From an uncultured Dialister sp. (GTDB taxonomy: Bacteria > Bacillota > Negativicutes > Veillonellales > Dialisteraceae): a stretch of DNA of 24,140 nucleotides. The DNA lies in NCBI GenBank assembly GCA_934216155.1, contig CAKQBK010000041.1, forward strand, positions 1 through 24,140, read 5' to 3'. The translations under genes were made by a program, and so were the position numbers. Positions 6,851 to 13,746 of this stretch are shown here, in pieces. The notes below the pieces were generated by a model that made no database searches, was not told the origin of the DNA, and worked only from the letters and a program-made list of their open reading frames with translations. Each line of letters begins with the position of its first letter. The first letter of the stretch is position 1.

Positions 6851-9106
6851 ATGAAGAAAGAAACAAAGAAACTCATGGTAGCTGGTATTGTAATGGCACT
6901 CTCCTGTGCCGCTTGGGGCAGTGTGCAGGCATATACTGGACCGGATACTATTACTGATGAAGAATATAACATTGATGTAACCAATAAGGGGTATCCGCTT
7001 GATATTACAGAGGGACAGAACATTTCTATACTTAGTAAAAATATAACGATCAAATCAACCGCTACGGCTAATAGGCAGTTAGTAGGAGCTGATTCGTGGA
7101 GTAATGGTACTCTTAAATTAGGCGGGAGTGATACAGAAAATATCAAAATCGATGTAAATAATCCATATATCGCACCTACACCGGAGCAACCGTCGAATCC
7201 ATGGGTATATGGTATCGCATCAATTGGTAGTAATAATACATCAAAACCTAGTACGATTGTCAATGTAAATGCTAAAAATCTTGAAATCAATGTAGCGGGT
7301 TCAGATGGATATGGAAATGTGGCCGGATTATTTACAAATAATAGTACGCAAACTAAGGAGGCACCAGATAATGCGGCACAATTAAATGTGAATGCGGACA
7401 AGATTATTATTAACTCTACATCTGTTGGTTTAGGAGCATTTTCTAATGGACAAATGAATATTAATGGCGATTTAGAAATCAATGCAATAAATGCCATTGA
7501 TGCTCGTGGGAATGCAACTGTAAATGTGAATACGGATGGTAAGCATAAAACTGTTTTGAATGGGGATATTGTATTTGAAACGCCTGCAAAGAAAGGTGCG
7601 GAACAAAATAGTGGTAATATCATTGATGCAAATGTAAATGTAAATTTAACAGGAACAGGTTCTGCCTGGACTGGTAAATCATATCAAGACTATGGAGATA
7701 CTAAAAATTCTGTTGATTTAACGGCACCAGATTATTATGGAAATGTAACTGGACTTAAGGTAACAATTGCCGATGGTGCTGCTTGGAATATGACAGGCAA
7801 TAGTTTCATTAATCAGGTTGATACTAAAGATAATGGCGTGATCAATGTACAAAAGGGAGTAAGCCTAGTTAATATTCAAAATGCTACACTAGATAATGGT
7901 ACAATTAACTTACAAGGTGAAAATCAGAAGATTAATGTAGTGGAAAAAGTAACTGGAGAAGGTACCGTTAAGACAAATAGCTTGACCAATAAAATGCAGA
8001 TTGAAGATGCTACTGCAAGTAAGTTGACAGTCAAGGGAAATGGTGCTATTGCAGATCAGATTGCAGCTGAGAGTTCTAAAGCACAGTCTCTTGCCAATGT
8101 TGTAACTACTGGTACGGGTGCAGAGGTAAAATCTGCAGCTTCTAAAGTTGTAGCGGATGCTGGTGTCATCAGTGGCGGTTACGAAGCACAGGTGGACGAA
8201 AACGGTAAAATCGTTGATGCCCATGAACTTGTCAATATGGACAACCAGGCTATCAGCAACATGGCAACCATTTCTCTTATGACTTGGCGTCAGGAAAATA
8301 ACGACATGAATAAGCGTCTGGGCGAACTCCGTGCCAGCCAGGGAAGCCAGGGCGTTTGGGCTCGTATGGCTCGTGGTCAGGCTAAGTATGGCGAACAGAG
8401 TATCAAGAATCAGTACAATTATTACCAGTTAGGCTATGATAGCAAGATTTCTGATGACTGGATCCTGGGCGGTGCTTTCACTTACACCGACGGCGAAAGT
8501 AGCTACACCAACGGTAGCGGTACCAACAAGCACACCGGTTTTGCTGTGTACGGCAGCAATCTTCGGGATGATGGCAGCTTCATCGATATCATTGCGAAAT
8601 ATGCTCACATGAAGAATGATTTTGATGTCAATGGCGGCGTAGGTACGGGGGATTATAACACCAATGGATACAGCTTCTCTGCAGAATACGGTAAGCGTTT
8701 CCAGCAGGAAGGTTTCTGGATTGAACCACAGGCTGAATTGACCTATGGTAAAGTTTCTTCTGCTGATTTCACCACCAAGAATGGTGCTTCCGTTCATCAG
8801 GACAGCATGGACAGCTTGGTAGGCCGTCTGGGATTCTCCCTCGGTAAGGATATCAAGCAGGGCAATGTATACGTCCGTGCTTCTTATCTTTATGATTTCC
8901 AGGGCGATACCAATGTGACAATGACAAATGGAGAGGCTACCCGTTCCTTCAAGACTGACCTCGGTGGCGGCTGGTGGGAATTTGGCGTAGGGACAAACCT
9001 GAACCTGGGCCATGATACCCATTTCTATCTGGATGTAGAAACCACCGCTGGCGGTGATGTAGATACCCCGTGGCAGTGGAATGCTGGCGTTCGCTTCTCC
9101 TTCTGA
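6851..9106 (+). CDS. Autotransporter (type V secretion) with beta-barrel domain
   Basis: Surface protein carrying its own outer-membrane translocator. Residues 1-27 are a Sec signal peptide (KK-rich start, hydrophobic core, cleavage after VQA). Residues 28 to about 440 are an Asn/Thr-rich passenger with repeated strand-turn patterns (VNVN, INST, NGTINLQG) typical of a beta-helix. Residues about 501-751, beginning GVWARMARGQAKYG and ending WNAGVRFSF with a terminal Phe, are the 12-stranded autotransporter barrel. The mature protein has no cysteine. GGAGGG lies six bases before the ATG. The passenger is AT-rich (20 G/C of 60 at 7021-7080), unlike the barrel (31 of 60 at 9001-9060). The passenger ligand is unknown; adhesion is the usual role. 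Proof that the host has an outer membrane. Confidence 0.95.
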   Translation: MKKETKKLMVAGIVMALSCAAWGSVQAYTGPDTITDEEYNIDVTNKGYPLDITEGQNISILSKNITIKSTATANRQLVGADSWSNGTLKLGGSDTENIKIDVNNPYIAPTPEQPSNPWVYGIASIGSNNTSKPSTIVNVNAKNLEINVAGSDGYGNVAGLFTNNSTQTKEAPDNAAQLNVNADKIIINSTSVGLGAFSNGQMNINGDLEINAINAIDARGNATVNVNTDGKHKTVLNGDIVFETPAKKGAEQNSGNIIDANVNVNLTGTGSAWTGKSYQDYGDTKNSVDLTAPDYYGNVTGLKVTIADGAAWNMTGNSFINQVDTKDNGVINVQKGVSLVNIQNATLDNGTINLQGENQKINVVEKVTGEGTVKTNSLTNKMQIEDATASKLTVKGNGAIADQIAAESSKAQSLANVVTTGTGAEVKSAASKVVADAGVISGGYEAQVDENGKIVDAHELVNMDNQAISNMATISLMTWRQENNDMNKRLGELRASQGSQGVWARMARGQAKYGEQSIKNQYNYYQLGYDSKISDDWILGGAFTYTDGESSYTNGSGTNKHTGFAVYGSNLRDDGSFIDIIAKYAHMKNDFDVNGGVGTGDYNTNGYSFSAEYGKRFQQEGFWIEPQAELTYGKVSSADFTTKNGASVHQDSMDSLVGRLGFSLGKDIKQGNVYVRASYLYDFQGDTNVTMTNGEATRSFKTDLGGGWWEFGVGTNLNLGHDTHFYLDVETTAGGDVDTPWQWNAGVRFSF

Positions 9107-9122
9107 TGTAGAGGCGTTTTAG

Positions 9123-9170
9123 AAAAAGCACTATCTTGTAAGATTTGATTCTTATGAGATAGTGCTTTTT
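9123..9170 (+). terminator. Terminator of the autotransporter gene
   Basis: AAAAAGCACTATCT (9123-9136) pairs perfectly with AGATAGTGCTTTTT (9157-9170) around a 20-nt loop, 17 nt after the stop. Confidence 0.92.
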
Positions 9171-9191
9171 GATTTTCTGAAATCATGTAAG

Positions 9192-9608
9192 GAAGGGGCA
9201 AAGGGAAAGTGCTGTAATCGGAAGAAGCGATAGCGGAAAGCCCCCTTTCGCTGAAAGGGGGGCAGGGGGGATAGCTCGCACTAGCGGTATAAAATGATAG
9301 GAGCCACGTATCCGTATAGGCGTTCCGTGAGAGCGAGAAAGCCGCTAGAAAGGGCGCCTAAACAAGTGGAGTGAAACGAATTTCATATCGCTAGAACGAG
9401 CTATCCCCTGGACTTATCGCTACGCTCAAGTCCTATCCCCTTCCAAAGGAAGGGGACAAAGGGAAAGTGCTGTAATCGGAAGAAGCGATAGCGGAAAGCC
9501 CCCTTTTGCTGAAAGGGGGGGGAGGGGGGATAGTTCGCACTAGCGGGATGAAATGATAGGAGCCACTTATCCGTATAGGCATTCCGTGAGAGCGAGAAAG
9601 TCGCTAGG
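9192..9608. repeat. Direct duplication of a ~160-bp intergenic unit
   Basis: The segment 9192-9350 is repeated at 9449-9608 with few differences (GGGAAAGTGCTGTAATCGG at 9203 and 9461; GAGCGAGAAAG near 9331 and 9590). Each copy holds a CCCCCTTT...GAAAGGGGGG hairpin followed by a G-rich run whose length differs between copies. The 98 bp between them contain CCCCTTCC-AAA-GGAAGGGG. No gene is present from 9107 to 10228. Confidence 0.85.
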
Positions 9609-9663
9609 GAAAGCATGATTAAATCAGTGTTTCCCTAGGGATTAGGGGGGAGCGTTCATCGGC

Positions 9664-9690
9664 TCATTCGAGAACCCTTAGAACCTATCA
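9664..9690 (+). repeat. Short (AACCTGAGN)n tract
   Basis: CATTCGAGAACCCTTAGAACC is followed by the AATCATGCTTACTGGC segment also present at 32-47, so the 9-mer tract and this segment recur as one block. Confidence 0.6.
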
Positions 9691-9781
9691 CTTCCAGCGA
9701 AATCATGCTTACTGGCTCAAATCCTTAATGTAATAAGATTTAGGACATATGACTCTACCCGTAGAAGCATTAGCGTCTTGG

Positions 9782-9995
9782 CTCCCCCGCCGGGGGAGCT
9801 GCCGAAGGCTGAGGGGGAGGCACTGGTGGTATACTTCGCCATGAACATATCAAGTGAACTCGGTGACATCCAACGTAGCGGTAAAAGGATACCCGTTTAC
9901 CGTGGGGAGCGGATAGCACCGGGTTCGCTTGTGGTGTTCATGGTGAAGTAATCCGCTAGAGCAGCCCCCTCTTTGATTCTCCCCCGACGGGGGAG
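9782..9995. mobile_element. CTCCCCCG-bounded element, copy 2 (about 214 bp)
   Basis: Terminal palindromes CTCCCCCgccGGGGGAG (9782-9798) and CTCCCCCgacGGGGGAG (9979-9995). The inner arms CTTCGCCATGAACA (9834-9847) and TGTTCATGGTGAAG face each other. Homologous to 6144-6352 along its length, including the unique centre (GAACTCGGTG against GAGTTCG regions). Confidence 0.7.
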
Positions 9996-10065
9996 ACAAG
10001 ACGCTGGTGCTTCTTCCATATTTGCCAAAGGTATGTCATATGGTGGCGGTGGCTCTAGCCGTAAC

Positions 10066-10101
10066 CGTCATTTCGCACAAATCCCGTCGGTCGAAATGAC
10101 G
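10066..10101. repeat. Short CGTCATTTCG palindrome, reverse copy
   Basis: CGTCATTTCG and CGAAATGACG enclose CACAAATCCCGTCGGT, the reverse complement of the loop at 3477-3492 apart from small changes. It is preceded by the same CTAGCCGTAAC as the copy at 3467. A 9-mer tract at 10123-10152 follows. Confidence 0.8.
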
Positions 10102-10154
10102 GATACAGGTAGAGGCACATGCAAGAACCCTTAGCAACTTGAGTAACCTGTAAC

Positions 10155-10183
10155 TTCACAGTATACCTGCCTTGTGCTATACT
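10155..10183 (+). promoter_or_regulatory. folT promoter
   Basis: TTCACA (10155-10160), a 17-bp spacer, then TATACT (10178-10183) preceded by TG one base upstream. The -35 lies right at the edge of the preceding AACCTGAG repeat. The leader of about 40 nt is too short for a folate riboswitch. Confidence 0.75.
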
Positions 10184-10228
10184 CTTCCTATTATATGAAA
10201 TATAAAATAAGGAAATGAGGAATGTCAT

Positions 10229-10735
10229 ATGCATACCATCCAACGTCACGAAGTGGTCATCCTGGGTCTTTTGACCGGGCTGGCTGTGCTTTTGTCTTAT
10301 ATTTTTGCTATACAGACGCCGTTTGTGCGAATCACTTTCGGCTTTTTGCCCATTGCTATCGCAGGAGCGCTCTATGGGCCTTGGAAGGCCGGGCTGGTGG
10401 GGGCCATGGATAATTTGATCGGGACGGCTCTGATTGGGACCAGTATTTTCTTTCCGGGCTTTACGTTGTCCGATTTTCTGACTGGCTGGATTTTCGGCTA
10501 TTTCCTGTATGGAAGAAAAGTGAAATTTCCTTATGTGTGCATTCCCTTTTTCCTAGTCATGGTGCTGATTCACTTGGGGCTTAATACGCTGTGGCTGGTG
10601 TTGTATTATGATAAGGCCGCTTCGGCGATTTTTGTGAGCCGGCTTATTAAGAATGTGATTTGTTTCCCAATGGAAGTGGGATTGTTTCTGGTGGTGTATA
10701 AAGCGATCAGCAAATGGCATTTAACTAAAAGATAG
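10229..10735 (+). CDS. folT: Folate-family ECF transporter S component
   Basis: Membrane-embedded substrate-binding subunit that captures folate and works with a shared EcfT-EcfA-EcfA' energizing module encoded elsewhere (none is in this window). 168 residues with about six hydrophobic helices. The segment RITFGFLPIAIAGALYGPWK (34-53) followed by AGLVGAMDNLIGTAL is the folate S-component signature. There is no signal peptide, as usual for this family. The start is the ATG at 10229 with GAGG eight bases upstream. Expressed from its own promoter; a GC-rich hairpin element starts at the first base after the stop. Confidence 0.9.
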   Translation: MHTIQRHEVVILGLLTGLAVLLSYIFAIQTPFVRITFGFLPIAIAGALYGPWKAGLVGAMDNLIGTALIGTSIFFPGFTLSDFLTGWIFGYFLYGRKVKFPYVCIPFFLVMVLIHLGLNTLWLVLYYDKAASAIFVSRLIKNVICFPMEVGLFLVVYKAISKWHLTKR

Positions 10736-10798
10736 TGAGGAGTTAGGAATGAGGAGTGAGGAGTGGTGGTGGCGGCGCATCAAATTGTAAAGCGCCGC
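10736..10798 (+). repeat. GAGGAGT tract plus GCGGCGC hairpin, abutting folT
   Basis: TGAGGAGTTAGGAATGAGGAG... starts immediately after the TAG stop and is followed by GGTGGTGGCGGCGC and GCGCCGC (stem 10772-10778 / 10792-10798, 13-nt AT-rich loop). Related units are at 12542, 13614, 15569, 16365, 17431, 20397, 20482, 21550 and 22048. Confidence 0.85.
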
Positions 10799-10817
10799 AA
10801 TATTATATGTGTTAGGC

Positions 10818-10948
10818 AAAGGTTCTAAGGGTACAAAGGGTACAAAAGGTTCTCAGGTTTCTCGAATGAGATGATAGAAGCTAGCGGTATCATCTCATTC
10901 GGGGCCCCTCAGAACCTTTAGCCCCCTTAGAACCTTCAGAACCTTTTT
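10818..10948. repeat. Facing (AACCTGAGN)n arms with a perfect 14-bp core stem
   Basis: The core CGAATGAGATGATA (10863-10876) and TATCATCTCATTCG (10888-10901) is a perfect stem with loop GAAGCTAGCGG. Outward, the left arm (AAGGTTCTAAGGGTACAAAGGG) and right arm (CCCCTTAGAACCTTCAGAACC) also complement each other loosely. Best-formed member of the family. Positions 10949-11080 hold a GGGGGAGACAAGACGC fragment and nothing else recognised. Confidence 0.8.
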
Positions 10949-11087
10949 CACGAAAGGAATCATCTCATATTTCTATCAACTTCACAGCATTGCCCTACGG
11001 GGGAGACAAGACGCTAATGCCTCTACGGAGAGAGTTATATTTCCTAAATTTCTAATCTCTAGTTACTTGATTTTATTCTTATTTTTC

Positions 11088-11116
11088 TTGTATAGAGGGA
11101 ATTTTCATGATAAAAT
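11088..11116 (+). promoter_or_regulatory. Promoter of the diguanylate cyclase gene
   Basis: TTGTAT (11088-11093), 17-bp spacer, TAAAAT (11111-11116) with TG one base upstream. Confidence 0.6.
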
Positions 11117-11182
11117 ACTAGAAATTATTATAAATGAACTATAACAGATGAAAAGACTATGGGGCCTAAGAGGAGAGAAGGA

Positions 11183-12541
11183 ATGTTTATGGCTGGAAAA
11201 ATAAAGATACGGATTGTCAGCAAGTGGAGCACCATTATTACCATTGTGTTGTTCATTACTTCTATCGGCATGGCGGTGTGGGGGCATCAGCAGTACAAGG
11301 TGCTCCGGTCTTCTATGCAGGATTATATCGATTGTCGCTATGCGGTGCAGGAGCTCGCGCAGGGGTCGGATATTCTGACCAAGCAGGTGCGATTGGCCGC
11401 TTCTACGGGGGATCGGAAATACATAGCCGCTTATTTTGAAGAGGCCAATGTGACGAAAACCAGAGAAAAGGCGCTGCAGGACCTGTCTAAGTTGGATGAC
11501 AATGCGGAATCTTTACATTCTCTTCGTGAGGCGTTGTCCACGTCCCGGGATTTGATGAATTTAGAATATTACGCTATGCGACTTATCGAGGAAAGCGAAG
11601 GGGCGGATATTTCTACTTGGCCTGAGGAGATCCGAAAGGTGAAGCTGGAGCCAGGGGATGAGAGTCTTTCTCCGGCGGAAAAGATGGCGAAGGCTAGAAA
11701 TATCGTGATTAGTCCGGCTTATGAAAAGGCAAAGTCGGAAATTTCTACCCAGGTGGAGGAATCGGCTTCTGCGTTCAGTGACATGATTTATGAACGGCAG
11801 AATCGGGCTTCTGAGGTGTTTAACCATATTTTCTGGGTGATTCTGACCGGCATGCTGGCTTTTGCGATGATGATGCTTAGCCTTTGCCTCATTATGCGCC
11901 ATTGGATTGTGAAGCCTCTGCTTCGGTACAATCAGAATATCGAGCAGGATCAGTTGCTCGATGTGGATGGGGCTTATGAATTGGAAAAGTTGGGGAAAAC
12001 CTACAATCGGATTTATAAGCAAAATGAGGAAAGGCAGCGACTGATTAAGCACCAGGCGGAGCACGATGCGTTGACCGATTTGCTGAACCGCGGGTCTTAC
12101 AATCATATTTTCAGCTTGTATGAAAAAGATAAAAAAGATTTCGCTTTGATTTTAATCGATGTGGATATTTTCAAGGCTGTCAATGATAATAACGGCCATG
12201 CAGTGGGCGATGAAATACTGAAAAAAGTGTCCCGTCTGCTGCTGGAAACATTCCGTGATATCGATTATATCTGCCGTATCGGCGGCGATGAATTTGCGGT
12301 CATCATGGTAGAAATGACCAGTGATTTGTCCTATACCGTGGTGGATCGAATCAATGCGATCAATGAAAAATTGTCCAATCCAACCGATGGACTGCCGGCG
12401 GTTTCTTTGAGCGTCGGCGTGGCTTTCACGGACCGGAAGAATCCAGGAAAGAGCCAGTTCACCGATGCAGACCAGGCGCTGTACTATACGAAAGAACATG
12501 GAAAACACGGGGTGACGTTCTATCCGGCACCTAAGGAATAG
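11183..12541 (+). CDS. Membrane-anchored diguanylate cyclase (GGDEF)
   Basis: Makes cyclic di-GMP from two GTP at the inner face of the inner membrane. 452 residues: transmembrane helix about 16-33, periplasmic helical sensor region about 34-212, second helix about 214-238, HAMP-like linker (IVKPLLRYN) with coiled-coil character, then the GGDEF domain from about 284. Visible active-site features are HDALTDLLNR (294), the metal-binding DVD (326-328), and GGDEF at 367-371. RDID at 358-361, five residues before GGDEF, is a complete inhibitory I-site, so product feedback is expected. The frame opens at 11159, but ATG 11183 has AGGAG seven bases upstream. The sensed signal is unknown. No c-di-GMP phosphodiesterase or receptor is nearby. 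Confidence 0.93.
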   Translation: MFMAGKIKIRIVSKWSTIITIVLFITSIGMAVWGHQQYKVLRSSMQDYIDCRYAVQELAQGSDILTKQVRLAASTGDRKYIAAYFEEANVTKTREKALQDLSKLDDNAESLHSLREALSTSRDLMNLEYYAMRLIEESEGADISTWPEEIRKVKLEPGDESLSPAEKMAKARNIVISPAYEKAKSEISTQVEESASAFSDMIYERQNRASEVFNHIFWVILTGMLAFAMMMLSLCLIMRHWIVKPLLRYNQNIEQDQLLDVDGAYELEKLGKTYNRIYKQNEERQRLIKHQAEHDALTDLLNRGSYNHIFSLYEKDKKDFALILIDVDIFKAVNDNNGHAVGDEILKKVSRLLLETFRDIDYICRIGGDEFAVIMVEMTSDLSYTVVDRINAINEKLSNPTDGLPAVSLSVGVAFTDRKNPGKSQFTDADQALYYTKEHGKHGVTFYPAPKE

Positions 12542-12604
12542 TGCGTAATGAGAAGTGCGTAGTGCGTAATGAAGGTGGCGGTGCACAAAGTTTGGAAGCG
12601 CCGC
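12542..12604 (+). repeat. TGCGTAATG tract plus GC hairpin, abutting the GGDEF gene
   Basis: Starts directly after the TAG stop. The 34-nt tract 12542-12575 is inverted at 13643-13676 with only one mismatch. The hairpin GCGGTGC/GCGCCGC (12578-12604) follows. Confidence 0.85.
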
Positions 12605-12619
12605 AAATTTTTAAAAATG

Positions 12620-12663
12620 AAAAGGACTTGGGGAAATGTGACTATTTCGACCCAGTCTTTTTT
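12620..12663 (+). terminator. Terminator after the diguanylate cyclase gene
   Basis: AAAAGGACTTGGG (12620-12632) pairs with CCCAGTCTTTTTT with one bulged T, and ends in a T run. Confidence 0.75.
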
Positions 12664-12757
12664 GTTTAATATATAGCTTTTATTGAAAGGTGGCATCGTT
12701 TTTTCCGTGGGAAACTTGAGCCAATCGTGTATAATACAATCACGGAGGTAAAGGTTG

Positions 12758-12943
12758 GTGATTTTTATGGATACAGTTCCGATTCAGGTTTCTATTGATG
12801 AAGATAACAAATTGCAAGAAAGTGCTCTTCACTATTCTAAACAAACCTTACAGGCTATGGCAGAAGCTCGCCGTATTTCTAAAGAGTTTGATGTGCCTGG
12901 TTATACCAGTATGAATACGTTGAAAGAAGCACTTGAGGAATAG
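12758..12943 (+). CDS. RelB/DinJ-like antitoxin, short, without toxin
   Basis: About 61 residues. The C-terminal part AMAEARRISKEFDVPGYTSM is the typical RelB/DinJ toxin-contact segment (EA.RI......GY.S...L...L). The N-terminal part VPIQVSIDED resembles the start of the ribbon-helix-helix DNA-binding strand. The usual 80-95 residue antitoxins have about 25 more residues between these parts, so an internal deletion is possible. TATAAT at 12730-12735 and GGAGGT at 12744-12749 show it is probably expressed. GTG 12758 (spacing 8) is preferred over TTG 12755 (5) and ATG 12767 (17). No RelE/YafQ-type toxin frame follows: 12944-13700 is repeat DNA. Orphan antitoxin or toxin-loss remnant. Confidence 0.7.
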   Translation: MIFMDTVPIQVSIDEDNKLQESALHYSKQTLQAMAEARRISKEFDVPGYTSMNTLKEALEE

Positions 12944-13018
12944 TTTTCAAATTTTGTGCCTGTAAGACATCACTCTTTTCATACCATGCCATTGTTAAGA
13001 AAGGCGATATCATCTCTA

Positions 13019-13329
13019 GCGTCATTTCGACCGGTCGTATTCGTGCGAAATGATGATAGAGATATAAAACTGGATGTGTAGGAGAGTGGAGAAATCTCGC
13101 AGCACTAGCGGGAAGGGCTTTCTGTATTAAATCATAACGGTGAGATCATATTTCGAGCAAAGCGAGAAGAGTAACGATAGCGAGTTTTATGGTTTTGTTA
13201 AATAAGCCGTAATGGAATGCTTCTTTAAGCCCTTGCCGCTTGTGCTGATGAGATTTCTCCACTCAGGGGCGCATCTCATTTCAATCCATTTATACCATTT
13301 CGCATGAATACGACCGGTCGAAATGACGC
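13019..13329. mobile_element. CGTCATTTCGACCG-bounded element, about 310 bp
   Basis: The ends GCGTCATTTCGACCGGTCG and CGACCGGTCGAAATGACGC are exact inverted repeats. The homology continues inward for about 100 nt on each side, including GTGGAGAAATCTC against GAGATTTCTCCAC. No coding frame. The right arm alone recurs at 22885-22989 and a shorter relative is at 21771-21965. Confidence 0.75.
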
Positions 13330-13413
13330 TTGATGTAATACCGCTTATTGAACATCCATAAAAAAGGCAATGTCATTAAGTTAAGCAAAATATGTGATGA
13401 TCCCTTTCGTGAC

Positions 13414-13542
13414 AAGGTTTCTCAGGTTGCTCAGGATTCTCAAGCTGCTCAGGTTCCACGAATGAGATGATAACGCTAGTGCCTATCAGCACATTCGAGG
13501 AACCTGAGAAACTTCAGCAACTTGAGAAACCTGAGTAACCTT
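13414..13542. repeat. Facing (AACCTGAGN)n arms
   Basis: The left arm 13414-13459 (AAGGTTTCTCAGGTTGCTCAGG) and the right arm 13496-13542 (GAACCTGAGAAACTTCAGC) surround CACGAATGAGATGATAACGCTAGTGCCTATCAGCACATTCGAG-like core sequence (given in pieces: CGAATGAGATGAT, CGCTAG, ATTCG). It lies in the convergent gap between the antitoxin-like gene and guaB. Confidence 0.75.
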
Positions 13543-13613
13543 TAATCGGAAGCGGAATTATGCTTAATGCCTCAAATTCTTAACTCAACATCTATTTTAT
13601 AAAAAGGGGTATT

Positions 13614-13676
13614 GGGGCGCTTCCAAATTTTGTGCGCCCCTTCCTTCATTACGCACTACGCACTTCGCATTACGCA
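13614..13676 (-). repeat. GC hairpin plus TGCGTAATG tract, inverted partner of 12542
   Basis: GGGGCGC (13614-13620) pairs with GCGCCCC (13634-13640). The 34-nt tract 13643-13676 is the reverse complement of 12542-12575 at 33 of 34 positions. Confidence 0.85.
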
Positions 13677-13704
13677 TTGTTTCCCAAAGTGATGTAATAT
13701 TCAA

Positions 13705-13736
13705 CAAAAAAACTCCCGCCGAAGCGGGAGTTTTTC
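13705..13736 (-). terminator. Terminator of guaB
   Basis: AAAACTCCCGC-CGAA-GCGGGAGTTTT, a perfect stem with a CGAA tetraloop (core 13712-13719 / 13724-13731), flanked by A and T runs, 11 nt past the guaB stop. Confidence 0.93.
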
Positions 13737-13746
13737 GTTGCTCAGA

